Shown piece by piece: positions 49,799-59,444 of a stretch of 64,000 nucleotides of DNA. Below the pieces are notes generated by a model. It did not search any database. It was not told the origin of the DNA and saw only the letters and a list, made by a program, of their open reading frames with translations. Every line of letters starts with the position of its first letter. Within the stretch, counting starts at the first letter, position 1. The position numbers were made by a program, and so were the translations under genes. Source of the DNA: an uncultured Flavobacterium sp. (GTDB taxonomy: Bacteria; Bacteroidota; Bacteroidia; Flavobacteriales; Flavobacteriaceae); the NCBI RefSeq assembly GCF_943913405.1, contig NZ_CALTYA010000006.1, positions 1 through 64,000 on the forward strand, given 5' to 3'.

Positions 49799-51034
49799 TC
49801 ATTTTGAAAGTTTTAAAACGATAACGTCATGGGAAGCAATTTCTGATGCAAATGCTTTTTTTGTGTTTCCTATTTCTTTATTTTTCCAAAGATCTTTCAG
49901 CTTGAACGTTTGTTTTTCAAAATTGGTTTCGAGGTTAAAATCAGTATCTTTTATGAAATGCTTTTTCCAGTCAAAGTTGATCTTTTTTGGAGCGTCACTT
50001 TTGTTGAAAAAAGCGATTGTCCAATTTCCGTTTTCTAAAGGTTTTACCCAAATTTCTAGTCCGTTTTCTGAAGAATATTTGAATCCTTGGATACCTAATT
50101 TGTCTTGATTTACTGCAATTAATTCTTTATTGGTAAGGATTTCCAAGGTTTCTTTTGACATTTTTCTGAAATCATTTCCAGCTACCAAAGGCGACGCCAA
50201 TAGCGACCACATTGAAAAATGTGATTTGTCTTCGGCATATGTCATTCCGTTTCCAACTTCCAGCATGTCGAAGTCATTCCAATGATCTGGACCTGAATAT
50301 TTTCGGATGTCTTTTCGCATCTCGGCAATTTTCATAAATCCCCAAGACGACCAGTTTTCTGGATGTTTGAATTCGCAGTCGTAACATGGATAAATATCTC
50401 CGGAAATTCTCCAAAGATTTCCCATTGGTTCGGCCCATTCCCAAGGCTGGTTATCACCCCATTCGCAAATGCTGAAAATGATTGGTTTTCCGGCAACTTT
50501 AAGCGCATTACTCATGGTATTGTAAGCTTCTTTTGCTGTAATTCCGGCAGTATTGCACCAGTCATATTTGAGAAAATCAATGTTTAAGCTAGCATAAAAA
50601 CGGGCATCTTGGTATTCATAACCTCGGCTTCCGGGATAACCGGCGCAAGTTTTTGTTCCGGCACAATTGTAAAGCCCAAATTTTAGTCCTTTTGAATGCA
50701 CATATTCAACGAGTGCTTTCATGCCGCTTGGAAATTTTATCGGATCAGGAACCAAATTTCCATCTTCGCCACGTTCTCTGGTCATCCAGCCGTCATCAAG
50801 AACAATGTAATTATATCCAGCGGCGGCCATTCCTGAAGAAACCATAATATCTGCGGTTTCTTTGACTAATTTTTCATCGATGTGCGTTTCAAAAGTGTTC
50901 CATGAATTCCAGCCCATTGGCGGCGTCATGGCAAGACCTTGGTATTTTCCTGACTCTTGTTTGTGCGTATTTCCTTGGCTGTAAGCCGTTATTGAAAGTG
51001 ATAAGGCAAGAAAAGAATAGATTATTTTTTTCAT
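49799..51034 (-). CDS. GH27 alpha-galactosidase
   Basis: 411 residues from the ATG at 51034, where a signal peptide begins (the upstream codons overlap a hairpin). Removes alpha-1,6-galactose side chains, here from galactomannan. Motifs: 'PPMGWNSWNTFETHI', 'YIVLDDGWMTRERG', nucleophile Asp158 in 'FLKYDWCNT', acid/base Asp213 in 'WRISGDIYP'. Normal length for the family. It follows the binding-protein gene on the minus strand, separated by the hairpin at 51054-51082. Confidence 0.94.
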   Translation of the reverse strand: MKKIIYSFLALSLSITAYSQGNTHKQESGKYQGLAMTPPMGWNSWNTFETHIDEKLVKETADIMVSSGMAAAGYNYIVLDDGWMTRERGEDGNLVPDPIKFPSGMKALVEYVHSKGLKFGLYNCAGTKTCAGYPGSRGYEYQDARFYASLNIDFLKYDWCNTAGITAKEAYNTMSNALKVAGKPIIFSICEWGDNQPWEWAEPMGNLWRISGDIYPCYDCEFKHPENWSSWGFMKIAEMRKDIRKYSGPDHWNDFDMLEVGNGMTYAEDKSHFSMWSLLASPLVAGNDFRKMSKETLEILTNKELIAVNQDKLGIQGFKYSSENGLEIWVKPLENGNWTIAFFNKSDAPKKINFDWKKHFIKDTDFNLETNFEKQTFKLKDLWKNKEIGNTKKAFASEIASHDVIVLKLSK

Positions 51035-51053
51035 TGGTAAGGTATTAAAATTA

Positions 51054-51082
51054 AACATTCCCTGGAGTTTCCAGGGAATGTT
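51054..51082 (-). terminator. Intra-operon hairpin between the binding protein and GH27 genes
   Basis: 'aacattccctgg' (51054-51065) pairs perfectly with 51071-51082 around a 5-nt loop; on the minus strand the stem is followed by 'tttaatttt'. It probably attenuates transcription, so SusCD and the binding protein would be made in excess over the downstream enzymes. Confidence 0.65.
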
Positions 51083-51116
51083 ACACAAAAAAACTAACTC
51101 AAACTTTATTTTGATT

Positions 51117-52154
51117 TTAAATGAATCCGAAATCGTCGATGTAAATTACGTTTCCTGCTCCAGAAAATTCTTGCACCCAAATTTGAGAAAGGGTCGTTTG
51201 AGACGTAATTTCTGAAACCGGAATTGTGAAATCAATCCATTGCCCTGCCACAACATCAATTACTTTTCCATGAGCGTCATCTCCATTGAAAACGATTCTC
51301 AATTTTCCTGTAGTTTCTGCATAGATGGAAACTTTGACAGCTGTTACATCAGTTCCAAGATTCAATGTAGAACCTGAATACCCGATTTGCAAAGCTGACC
51401 AGCCTTCAGTAACTCTTTTTATGGAACGAGTACCGCGTTTAACAATGGTAGTATTTTCTAAATCTTGGGTTCCGCCCCAGCCTCCCCAAAGCTGGAAGCC
51501 TTCGCCTAAAGCATCGTCATAAATAATGCGCTTGAAACCAAATGAACCTGGAGATTCTGCAATTCCGCCAGCTGTTTCTACAAAAATCTTAGCCTGAACA
51601 ACGCCAGCAGGAATTTCCACTTTAATTTCTGTGCTTGTTGAAGAAACTATTGCCGCTGGAATTTCGTCAAATTTCACGCTGATTAGATTATCAAAAACGG
51701 TTCCTTTGATGGTTACAATATCACCTGCTCCACCCGCAACTGGGTCAAAACTTAAGATTTTTGGTTCTGGCTGTCCGATTATAAAATCGTATTCAATACT
51801 TCCATCAACTGTTTCAATTCTCAATTTATCAGAAGTTCCAACGTTTTGGAAAGGTACTTCTACTGGAATTGTAACAAAAATCACTTTGTCAGTAACTAAA
51901 GTCGGATTAAAATCAGCCTGCACATCATTGAAGAAAATTTTTCTAGTTCCAGAGAAACCAGAACCTCTGATGATATACATGTTTTCTACATAACCTGACG
52001 TAACAATTGAATCGTTAGCTGCAAAACTAATGCTGTCAATCGACAATTTTCCTGAAGCTCCCGCATCATCGTCTGAAGAACAAGAGGTAATGCTTATAAA
52101 TAAGGAAGCTAGCAGTAAGAATCCTAAAAAGCATTTAGATTTTAAATTTTTCAT
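51117..52154 (-). CDS. IPT/TIG-domain surface glycan-binding lipoprotein (mannan locus)
   Basis: 345 residues, lipobox Cys25 ('SITSC') followed by 'SSDDD', the surface-export signal. Two IPT/TIG Ig-like domains (about 35-125 and 128-205; 'PKILSFDPVAGGAGDIVTIK' opens the second), then a C-terminal 140-residue beta-sandwich with 'WGGTQDLENTTIVKRGTRSI' and 'GNVIYIDDFGFI', probably a carbohydrate-binding module. It holds the SGBP position after SusD, 15 bp apart. Its ligand is inferred to be beta-mannan. Confidence 0.88.
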   Translation of the reverse strand: MKNLKSKCFLGFLLLASLFISITSCSSDDDAGASGKLSIDSISFAANDSIVTSGYVENMYIIRGSGFSGTRKIFFNDVQADFNPTLVTDKVIFVTIPVEVPFQNVGTSDKLRIETVDGSIEYDFIIGQPEPKILSFDPVAGGAGDIVTIKGTVFDNLISVKFDEIPAAIVSSTSTEIKVEIPAGVVQAKIFVETAGGIAESPGSFGFKRIIYDDALGEGFQLWGGWGGTQDLENTTIVKRGTRSIKRVTEGWSALQIGYSGSTLNLGTDVTAVKVSIYAETTGKLRIVFNGDDAHGKVIDVVAGQWIDFTIPVSEITSQTTLSQIWVQEFSGAGNVIYIDDFGFI

Positions 52155-52169
52155 ATTACTTTAATTAAA

Positions 52170-53729
52170 TTAATTGAAATTATAAGGTACTGGAGGCTGA
52201 GCCAACATCGGGTTTTTGATTACTTCGCCTGATGGATAAGGAAGGACAAAATCACTTTCTGTAACTCCGGTAAGATAAACTGCAAAATTCTTATCTCCAC
52301 GGTTTTGAGCCTGAACCATTGCAATGGCTTTTGCACGAGGAATTCGACACAGGTCGAACCAATATTCTCCTTCGTAAGCTAGCTCGACACGTCTTTCGTG
52401 AAGAATTTCATCTTTTGTAAATGAGACCTTGTTACCCAAACCAGCACGATTTCGTACAGCATTTAATGAACTCAATGCTTGGGAATCAGAGGTAGAAGCC
52501 GCATCGCCCAAAATTGCTTCTGCATGAATTAAAAGCAAATCTGCATATCGCATTACGTACGTATTGTTTGCCATCATTCCGTTTGAACCCATTGGACCAG
52601 CACTTTGGCTCACTTTTCCAACTACGTATTTTTTTAATCCAGCACCTGAAACCTGCGCGTCAATATTATTTGGGACTGTCAAGCCTGGACCATCAGCAGT
52701 AGTAATATTTGGATAAAAATCACCTGGAAGCATGTAAGTTTCCTTTCTTCTAATATCACCTGTTTCAAAAATAGTCATCAAATCTTGTGACGGAGCAAAA
52801 ACACCTCCATAAGTATTTTCGTTGATGTAAGAAGAATAAGCAAACTGTGTGTTACAGCTATTTCCTGTTCCATAAGCTCCGTTTGTCCATTGGAAAGCCA
52901 TGATGGATTCTTCGTTATTATCATTGCTTGTCAAGAAAAGATCGCCATAAGATTTTGCTGGGAGTTGTGTTCCTCCATACAATTTGAATTCGCCACTGTT
53001 AATAACTTCTTCAGCCATTGCTCTTGCTTGTGCGTATTTGTTTTGGGTAAGATATACTTTTGCCAATATTGCTTTTGCCGAACCTTTTGAAACGTGTGCG
53101 TTGTCAGCATAATTAGACCCTCTCATTTTGGCAGGAAGATTTTCAATGGCAAATTGCAGGTCATTTTCAATAAAAGTATAAACGTCTTCCACCCTATTTG
53201 AAGGAAATTCAGGTCGGTTTATAAATTCTAAATTATTTTCAATAATTGGAACTGGCCCCCAAAGCCTAACAATATAGAAATATGCCAAAGCTCTCATGAA
53301 CTTTAATTCTCCCATCGTTTTTGTGTATGCTGCTTCGCTTACTCCTGATCCAATTCTTTCAGGCAATAAGTTAATCAATGCATTAGACTGCGCTACAACT
53401 GCCCAACAAGACATCCAAGCATTTGCAATTTCTGGATCACCTCCATTGGCATTCAACTCTTTCAAAGAATTTACATCACTTGAATAAGAAAATCCATTAC
53501 CAGATGCAATTTCTCCGATAGCATAAAATGCTTTGTTATGGTAATTAAACCAAATCTTTCCATAAAGGCCATTGGTTGCTGCTTCAAGTTGCTGATCAGT
53601 ATTGTAAAAAGTATCAACACTATAATTATCTTCAGGCGGCCTGTTTAAGAATTCCTCTGAGCAAGAAGCAAGTCCCACAATTGTTCCAAAGACAAGTGCA
53701 AACTTTAAAGTTTTTATATATTTTTTCAT
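52170..53729 (-). CDS. SusD-like lipoprotein (mannan locus)
   Basis: 519 residues; lipobox Cys23 ('GLASCSEE'). RagB/SusD blocks: 'ELKFMRALAYFYIVRLWGPV', 'NTYVMRYADLLLIHAEAILG', 'LHERRVELAYEGEYWFDLCR'. Forms the lid of the SusC transporter encoded 10 bp upstream. The neighbours GH26, GH5, GH27 and GH130 indicate mannan oligosaccharides as ligand. Confidence 0.94.
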   Translation of the reverse strand: MKKYIKTLKFALVFGTIVGLASCSEEFLNRPPEDNYSVDTFYNTDQQLEAATNGLYGKIWFNYHNKAFYAIGEIASGNGFSYSSDVNSLKELNANGGDPEIANAWMSCWAVVAQSNALINLLPERIGSGVSEAAYTKTMGELKFMRALAYFYIVRLWGPVPIIENNLEFINRPEFPSNRVEDVYTFIENDLQFAIENLPAKMRGSNYADNAHVSKGSAKAILAKVYLTQNKYAQARAMAEEVINSGEFKLYGGTQLPAKSYGDLFLTSNDNNEESIMAFQWTNGAYGTGNSCNTQFAYSSYINENTYGGVFAPSQDLMTIFETGDIRRKETYMLPGDFYPNITTADGPGLTVPNNIDAQVSGAGLKKYVVGKVSQSAGPMGSNGMMANNTYVMRYADLLLIHAEAILGDAASTSDSQALSSLNAVRNRAGLGNKVSFTKDEILHERRVELAYEGEYWFDLCRIPRAKAIAMVQAQNRGDKNFAVYLTGVTESDFVLPYPSGEVIKNPMLAQPPVPYNFN

Positions 53730-53739
53730 AGTGATTTAA

Positions 53740-56700
53740 TTAAAATTCAACATTTAATCCCATTGCAAATGAACGAGGCGTTGGGTAACGACCATTGTCA
53801 ATATTCATGAAAAGTGCATCCTGGTTGAAAGAACCTACCTCTGGATCATACCCGCTGTAATTTGTAAACGTGTGCAGATTCTGAACACTAGCATAAATTC
53901 TTAATCTTGTCAATTTCAATTTAGAAATTATATCATTCGGGATTGAATAACCTAATGTTACATTTTGTATTCTTAAGTAAGAACCATCTTCAATATATCG
54001 GTCAGAAATTTTATTATTTGAATGACTTAAGGCATTTGTTGGTCTTGGCAAGCTAGCATCAGTATTTGTTGGAGAATAAAAATCAATTGCTTCTGCTAAT
54101 TGGTTAGTATAAAGATTAGCATTCAAAGTTCCGGCTCTTCTTGTCAAGTTTAAGATATCGTTGCCCTGAGAACCTTGAAGAAAGATTGACAAGTCAATTC
54201 CTTTGTAACTAAAATTATTTGTAAATCCATAAGTAAAATCAGGATGTGGATTTCCAATAAAATCTAAATCTTTCTCATCTATATTTCCATTTCCATCAGT
54301 ATCTCTATAAATTGCATCCCCTAGTTGTGGTCTGCTTCCATAATAAGTCCCAGTAAAAGCATCTAGCTGTTCTTGAGTTCTAAAAATACCTTCAAAATGA
54401 TGTCCATAAAATAAGCCCATTGGCTGTCCAACAACTGTGTTAGTCACTGGAGCCGATGTAAAATCATTCAAAAGAATATCTTTTTGCAAAACTAAACCTT
54501 CTCTGATTTCAGTCACTTCATTTTTATATTTTGATATTACTAAAGTAGAATTCCAAGAAAAGGCGTTACCCGGTTTTGTAGAATAAGTCAAAGTAACATC
54601 AATACCTTTATTTTGCATTACACCAATATTAGAATATGGCGCTGCAATACCTCCATAATAAGAATCGCCACCTGTTAACATTAATGACAAAGGCAATTGG
54701 TATAAGAATTTTTCTGATTCTTTTTTGTAAACTTCTACAGTTGCACCTAATCTTGAATTAAATAAAGTAAAGTCAACTCCAAGATTTGTCTGTTTTGATT
54801 CTTCCCATTGCAAATTTGGGTTGGCATAATTTGAAGCTAAAAATGCACTTCCGATACCTGTTTGCGAAGTGTTTAAAACCACTCCATATCTGTAGTTTGG
54901 AATTTGCTGGTTTCCAGTTTCACCATATCCTATTTTAAACCTGATATTATCTACATAATCTCTTGTACTTTGCATAAAAGATTCATTAGATAATTTCCAT
55001 GATGCTGAGGCCGCAGGAAAATAACCCCACTTTTTACCCATTGCAAATTTACTTGAACCGTCAGCTCTCATCGATGCAGTAAAACTATACTTATTATCAA
55101 AATCATAAATTACCCTTCCAAAATAAGAATATAATGAACTGCTTCCTAGATAATCAGTACTTGGCATCACTTGAGATGCTTCTGCTACGCTGATTGTTTT
55201 AATATCATTACTCAAAAATCCTCTAGCTTCAAGAGCTGTTCCCTTCCATTTTGATTCATTTGCTTCTTGACCCGCCAAAAGTGTTATGCCACTTTTGCCT
55301 AAATTTGTTCTATAAGTCAATAAATTTTTCACATTAACAGAATACCAATCTTGTTTTCTTGTATTTAATACTGCATTTCTATTGCTTGCTTGCCCCCACT
55401 CATAAGTCGGCAAAAACTCTGTGTTTTCGCTAAATTCAGTGTTAGCACCAACCTCAAAACGATACTCTAAACCTTTTAATAACTTTGCCTCAGCATAGAA
55501 ATTACCCAAGAAATTTTTACGAACTAATTCATTTGTCTTGCTTAAAGCAAGTGCTACTGGATTTGTAAATGTAATATTACTATCATTAACAGGAGGTCCT
55601 GCAAAAGTACCGTCTAAGTTTCTTACAGGAACATCTGGAGCAACTAATAAAGAAGTACTTACAATTCCGTTTGATTGACCATTTAATGTTAAGTCTTCAT
55701 TAGTAATACCTGCAGAAATATTTACGCCAACCTTAAGCCAATCTTTCAGTTTTGCATCAACATTTGTTTTAAATGTATATCTTTTAAAACCAGAACCAAC
55801 TATAGTTCCCTCTTGATCAGTATAGCTTCCTGATAAATAATAAGTAACACCTTCTTTACCTCCTGAAAAAGCCAACTGATGGTTTTTCAAAACTGCTGTT
55901 TTATAAATTTCTTTTTGCCAATTTGTTCCTTTTCCAAGCAATTCTGGATGTGTAAATTCTACTCTTGGCTGCTGATTATATTCAAGTGCAATCGCATTTT
56001 GCAAGACAGCATACTCCTGCAAATTCATCGTTTTCAATAACCTTGTTTGCTCTTGAATTGACAAAAAAGTATCATAAGTAATTCTCCCTGTACCCTTTTT
56101 TCCTGATTTTGTAGTAATAATTACAACACCATTTGCTCCTCTTGAACCATAAATTGCTGTAGCAGAAGCATCTTTCAAGATATCCATCGACTCAATGTCA
56201 TTTGGATTTAGCATGGAAAGCGGACTAACGGCGTTACTGCCTTGATTGCTAAAATTGCTTCCTGCAATTGGCGTTCCATGTGTAGATTTATTGGTGGCAT
56301 CTCCAGAAATCGGAATACCATCAATGACATACAACGGCTCATTAGATCCTGTTAATGATGAAGCACCACGAATTTTAACAGAAACAGCACTTCCTGGCTG
56401 TCCAGAGTTATTTGTTACCGTTACACCCGATGCTTTTCCTTGTAGCATCTGGTCAAAGCTTACTTGTGGAATGTTGGCAATATCAGTAGACTTAATAGTG
56501 GAAACAGAACCATTTACATCACTTTTTTTCTGGGTTCCATATCCAATAACAACTACTTCATCCAAATTTTCTACATTATCAGCTAAGGTAACATTGATCG
56601 TTTTTCTATTGTTAACTGCAATTTCCTGCGTCACAAAACCGATAAATGATACAACCAATGTAGCATTTTGTGATGCCGAAACTGTAAATTTACCATCAAT

Positions 56701-56892
56701 GTCAGTAGTTACGCCAACTTGTGTATTTTTTACCGTAACCGAAACGCCTGGCAATGTCAATCCTTTTGAATCAGAAACGACACCACTTACAGATTGTGCA
56801 TTTAATGAATTAATTGAACCAAAAAACATCAGCATAAATAGCATTATGCAATTGAGCGTCCAATGGTTTGCATTGAGTAATGACTTCCTCAT
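53740..56892 (-). CDS. SusC-family TonB-dependent transporter (mannan locus)
   Basis: 1050 residues, full length. Order: signal peptide, carboxypeptidase-D-like domain ('VSGVVSDSKGLTLPGVSVTV'), TonB-box region 'DEVVVIGYGTQKKSDVNGS', plug ('PLYVIDGIPI', 'ILKDASATAIYGSRGANGVV'), then the 22-strand barrel ending 'MGLNVEF'. Imports mannan oligosaccharides across the outer membrane. First gene of the minus-strand unit SusC-SusD-SGBP-GH27-GH5. Confidence 0.96.
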   Translation of the reverse strand: MRKSLLNANHWTLNCIMLFMLMFFGSINSLNAQSVSGVVSDSKGLTLPGVSVTVKNTQVGVTTDIDGKFTVSASQNATLVVSFIGFVTQEIAVNNRKTINVTLADNVENLDEVVVIGYGTQKKSDVNGSVSTIKSTDIANIPQVSFDQMLQGKASGVTVTNNSGQPGSAVSVKIRGASSLTGSNEPLYVIDGIPISGDATNKSTHGTPIAGSNFSNQGSNAVSPLSMLNPNDIESMDILKDASATAIYGSRGANGVVIITTKSGKKGTGRITYDTFLSIQEQTRLLKTMNLQEYAVLQNAIALEYNQQPRVEFTHPELLGKGTNWQKEIYKTAVLKNHQLAFSGGKEGVTYYLSGSYTDQEGTIVGSGFKRYTFKTNVDAKLKDWLKVGVNISAGITNEDLTLNGQSNGIVSTSLLVAPDVPVRNLDGTFAGPPVNDSNITFTNPVALALSKTNELVRKNFLGNFYAEAKLLKGLEYRFEVGANTEFSENTEFLPTYEWGQASNRNAVLNTRKQDWYSVNVKNLLTYRTNLGKSGITLLAGQEANESKWKGTALEARGFLSNDIKTISVAEASQVMPSTDYLGSSSLYSYFGRVIYDFDNKYSFTASMRADGSSKFAMGKKWGYFPAASASWKLSNESFMQSTRDYVDNIRFKIGYGETGNQQIPNYRYGVVLNTSQTGIGSAFLASNYANPNLQWEESKQTNLGVDFTLFNSRLGATVEVYKKESEKFLYQLPLSLMLTGGDSYYGGIAAPYSNIGVMQNKGIDVTLTYSTKPGNAFSWNSTLVISKYKNEVTEIREGLVLQKDILLNDFTSAPVTNTVVGQPMGLFYGHHFEGIFRTQEQLDAFTGTYYGSRPQLGDAIYRDTDGNGNIDEKDLDFIGNPHPDFTYGFTNNFSYKGIDLSIFLQGSQGNDILNLTRRAGTLNANLYTNQLAEAIDFYSPTNTDASLPRPTNALSHSNNKISDRYIEDGSYLRIQNVTLGYSIPNDIISKLKLTRLRIYASVQNLHTFTNYSGYDPEVGSFNQDALFMNIDNGRYPTPRSFAMGLNVEF

Positions 56893-56987
56893 AATAAATT
56901 AGTTATTAGTTATATTTAGTAAATCTTAAAATATTTAAACATTAAATTCATATATATGCAATTAAAATGTCTAATTATTGACAAAAA

Positions 56988-56995
56988 CAAATTTA
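56988..56995 (-). promoter_or_regulatory. -7 element of the mannan susC promoter
   Basis: Reads TAAATTTG on the minus strand, the Bacteroidota TAnnTTTG consensus, about 95 bp before the susC ATG. The -33 TTG is not well spaced, consistent with activator dependence; an inverted repeat lies just upstream. Confidence 0.55.
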
Positions 56996-57007
56996 CAGGA
57001 GATGTTA

Positions 57008-57062
57008 GCAAAACGTTAATATTATTTTATCATTTATTGATAATATTTCCTCTAACGTTTGC
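57008..57062. promoter_or_regulatory. Nested inverted repeat upstream of the mannan susC promoter
   Basis: Outer arms 'gcaaaacgtta' (57008-57018) and 'taacgtttgc' (57053-57062), and inner arms TATCA (57028-57032) and TGATA (57038-57042), share one centre near 57035. It lies immediately upstream of the -7 element at 56988, where an activator such as the adjacent AraC protein would bind. Confidence 0.6.
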
Positions 57063-57165
57063 GTAAATAATATAAGCGGTTGGTTTCTAAATAAAAAAAC
57101 TCACGATAAAACATTAAAAAACAATGTCTTACGCAATAAAAGATAAAAAAAAGATGCAAAATACT

Positions 57166-58044
57166 TTAAAGAAAGCGTTTCAAGCCATGAAACTCTTCAC
57201 GATACTGGCTTGGTGTGGTATTTTTTACTCCCTTAAAAATTCGATTAAAATTGGCAATATTATTGAAGCCCGATTTAAAAGCAATTTCTGAAATGCTCAA
57301 ATCTTTTTCAACGAGCCATCTTGCTGCATATCCAACTCTGATGATATTTAAGTAATTGACAAAAGTGGTTCCTGTTCTTTTTTTTATGAACCTATTAAAA
57401 GAAACCGGACTCATGTTGGCCACGCCAGAAACATCTTCCAAGCTAATTTTATTAGAAAAATTTTTCTGGACGAATTCATAAACTTGTTTCATTTTATCAT
57501 CGTCTTCAAAAGTATCATAATCAATTGTATAAGTGGAGAGAAGACGCTGATTTCTAGAATTTGCCATGTCATGAAGAATTGAAATAATCTCCAAGAAATA
57601 ATCCATTCCGTCTAATCTTGAGATTTTTACAATTCTTTCAGATAGCTCTTTTGCTGTTTTTTTTGAAAATAATATTCCGTGGATTGAGCGGTTGAACATG
57701 TCTTTTATCGGCATCATAATTCTTCGAGATAGCAAAGTATCATCAAAAAGATCATTGTGAAACTGAATCGTAATTTCGTGAATTTTCTTGTTTTTGCAAT
57801 TGTGCAATTCCCAACCGTGGTATAAATTTGGGCCAACCAAAACCAATTCAATGTCATCAATTTCTTCTATGTGATCGCCAACAATTCGCTTGACTCCTTT
57901 TCCATTTAAAATGAAGTTGATTTCATATTCAGGATGAAAATGGATTGGAAAATCGAATTTATCTTTCATTCTATCAAAGACAAGAAAGCTGTCTCCAGCA
58001 GAAAGCGGGGGAATTTCACGATAAAACTTTGTCATCTGATTCAT
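57166..58044 (-). CDS. AraC-family regulator of the mannan locus
   Basis: 292 residues. N-terminal cupin sensing domain ('DFPIHFHPEYEINFILNGKG', 'LVLVGPNLYHGWEL'), C-terminal AraC double HTH ('ISLEDVSGVANMSPVSFNRF' and 'SISEIAFKSGFNNIANFNRI'). It lies between the minus-strand SusC operon and the plus-strand GH26 operon, facing the former, so it is the probable local activator of both. No hybrid two-component sensor is present in the window. Confidence 0.9.
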   Translation of the reverse strand: MNQMTKFYREIPPLSAGDSFLVFDRMKDKFDFPIHFHPEYEINFILNGKGVKRIVGDHIEEIDDIELVLVGPNLYHGWELHNCKNKKIHEITIQFHNDLFDDTLLSRRIMMPIKDMFNRSIHGILFSKKTAKELSERIVKISRLDGMDYFLEIISILHDMANSRNQRLLSTYTIDYDTFEDDDKMKQVYEFVQKNFSNKISLEDVSGVANMSPVSFNRFIKKRTGTTFVNYLNIIRVGYAARWLVEKDLSISEIAFKSGFNNIANFNRIFKGVKNTTPSQYREEFHGLKRFL

Positions 58045-58117
58045 ATCTGTAATTTTGAGTGCAATTATATGATATAAATTTGATAAAATAATATTAACCT
58101 CAATTTATTTGGTAGTC

Positions 58118-58125
58118 TATCTTTG
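58118..58125 (+). promoter_or_regulatory. -7-like element before GH26
   Basis: TATCTTTG matches TAnnTTTG, 142 bp before the GH26 ATG, in the 222-bp divergent region with the AraC gene. No well-placed TTG at -33. A long leader would result if used. Confidence 0.4.
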
Positions 58126-58266
58126 AAGTTTAAGAATAAATTGCATCATAAAAATTTAATTCTTAAAATTTAATTGACAAAATATTACGAAATTCACAAT
58201 ACTTATATAATTTAATCCAACAATTAAATTATTTAAATACTTGGTTTTCAAATGAAAATATAATTT

Positions 58267-59415
58267 ATGACTATTAAAAAATACTATCTTTTTGCCTTAA
58301 GCGTTTTGGCCATTTCTTGCAAAACAAAAGCGCAAGACATTCAAAAAGTACAATTATCTGATACTAAAGCGACAACTGAAACCAAAAACCTGTTTCAAAA
58401 CCTAAACAAGCTTAAAGAAAAAGGGTTTATGTTCGGACACCAAGATGATTTGGCATACGGCGTTAACTGGAAATATGAAGCTGGACGAAGCGATATAAAA
58501 GACGTTACCGGGGATTATCCTGCCATTTATGGCTGGGATTTGGGAGGTCTCGAAAATAATTCAGAAAACAATCTTGACGGTGTTCCTTTCAAAAAAATGA
58601 AACAATATATTAAGGACGTTTATGATCGCGGTGGCGTAAATACGATCAGCTGGCACCAAAATAATCCTTTGACAGGAAAAGATTCTTGGGACACGACTCC
58701 AAATTCATTGGTTTCTGTTTTGCCAAACGGAGAAAAACATGAAAAATTCAACGAATGGCTTGACAAATCGGCCAAATTCTTTCTTTCCTTAAAAGGAAGC
58801 GATGGCAAATTGATTCCTATTTTATACCGACCTTATCACGAATTGACCGGAACTTGGTTTTGGTGGTGCCAAAACAACGCAACTCCAGAAGAATTCAAGA
58901 TTTTATGGAAATATACGGTTGATTATCTGAAGAAAAAAGGCGTGCATAATTTGATTTACGTTTACAATACTTCTGATTTCAAAACCAAAGAAGATTTCTT
59001 AAAGTATTATCCTGGAAACGATTATGCTGATATTTTAAGTTTTGACACCTACCAATATGAAGATCCTACAGTTAGCCAAAGTTTTGAGCAAAATGTAAAC
59101 CGCCAATTTTCAATTATTGACGAAATTGCCAAAGAAAACAACAAGCTGATTGCCTTTGCTGAAACGGGTTACGAGCAAATTCCATACAACAAATGGTGGA
59201 CAGAAACTTTAATGAAATCCATCGGAAAATACAAAATTTCATTCGTTGTTGCTTGGAGAAATCACGGTTATAATGAATACATGAATCCGCCAAAAATGCA
59301 TTATTATGTTCCGTATAAAGGACATCCGAATGAACAAGATTTCATAGATTTTTACAATTTAAAATCCACTTTGTTCCAATCTGATGTAACCAAAGAAAAT
59401 TTATATAAAAAATAA
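58267..59415 (+). CDS. GH26 endo-beta-1,4-mannanase lipoprotein
   Basis: 382 residues, lipobox Cys18 ('LAISCK'). GH26 barrel: 'GFMFGHQDDLAYGVNWKYE', 'GVNTISWHQNNP', acid/base Glu192 in 'LYRPYHELTGTWFWW', nucleophile Glu299 in 'IAFAETGYEQI'. Releases mannobiose and short mannooligosaccharides. First gene of the plus-strand unit with transporter, phosphorylase and epimerase, the same order of functions as the Bacteroides fragilis mannan operon. Confidence 0.94.
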   Translation: MTIKKYYLFALSVLAISCKTKAQDIQKVQLSDTKATTETKNLFQNLNKLKEKGFMFGHQDDLAYGVNWKYEAGRSDIKDVTGDYPAIYGWDLGGLENNSENNLDGVPFKKMKQYIKDVYDRGGVNTISWHQNNPLTGKDSWDTTPNSLVSVLPNGEKHEKFNEWLDKSAKFFLSLKGSDGKLIPILYRPYHELTGTWFWWCQNNATPEEFKILWKYTVDYLKKKGVHNLIYVYNTSDFKTKEDFLKYYPGNDYADILSFDTYQYEDPTVSQSFEQNVNRQFSIIDEIAKENNKLIAFAETGYEQIPYNKWWTETLMKSIGKYKISFVVAWRNHGYNEYMNPPKMHYYVPYKGHPNEQDFIDFYNLKSTLFQSDVTKENLYKK

Positions 59416-59444
59416 TCCCAATTCTAAACCCCTCAAAATTAAAC

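Noticed and set aside
56246..56902. Plus-strand open frame of 218 codons antisense to mannan SusC
   Set aside because: It mirrors the conserved plug and carboxypeptidase-D domain of SusC and has no independent features.
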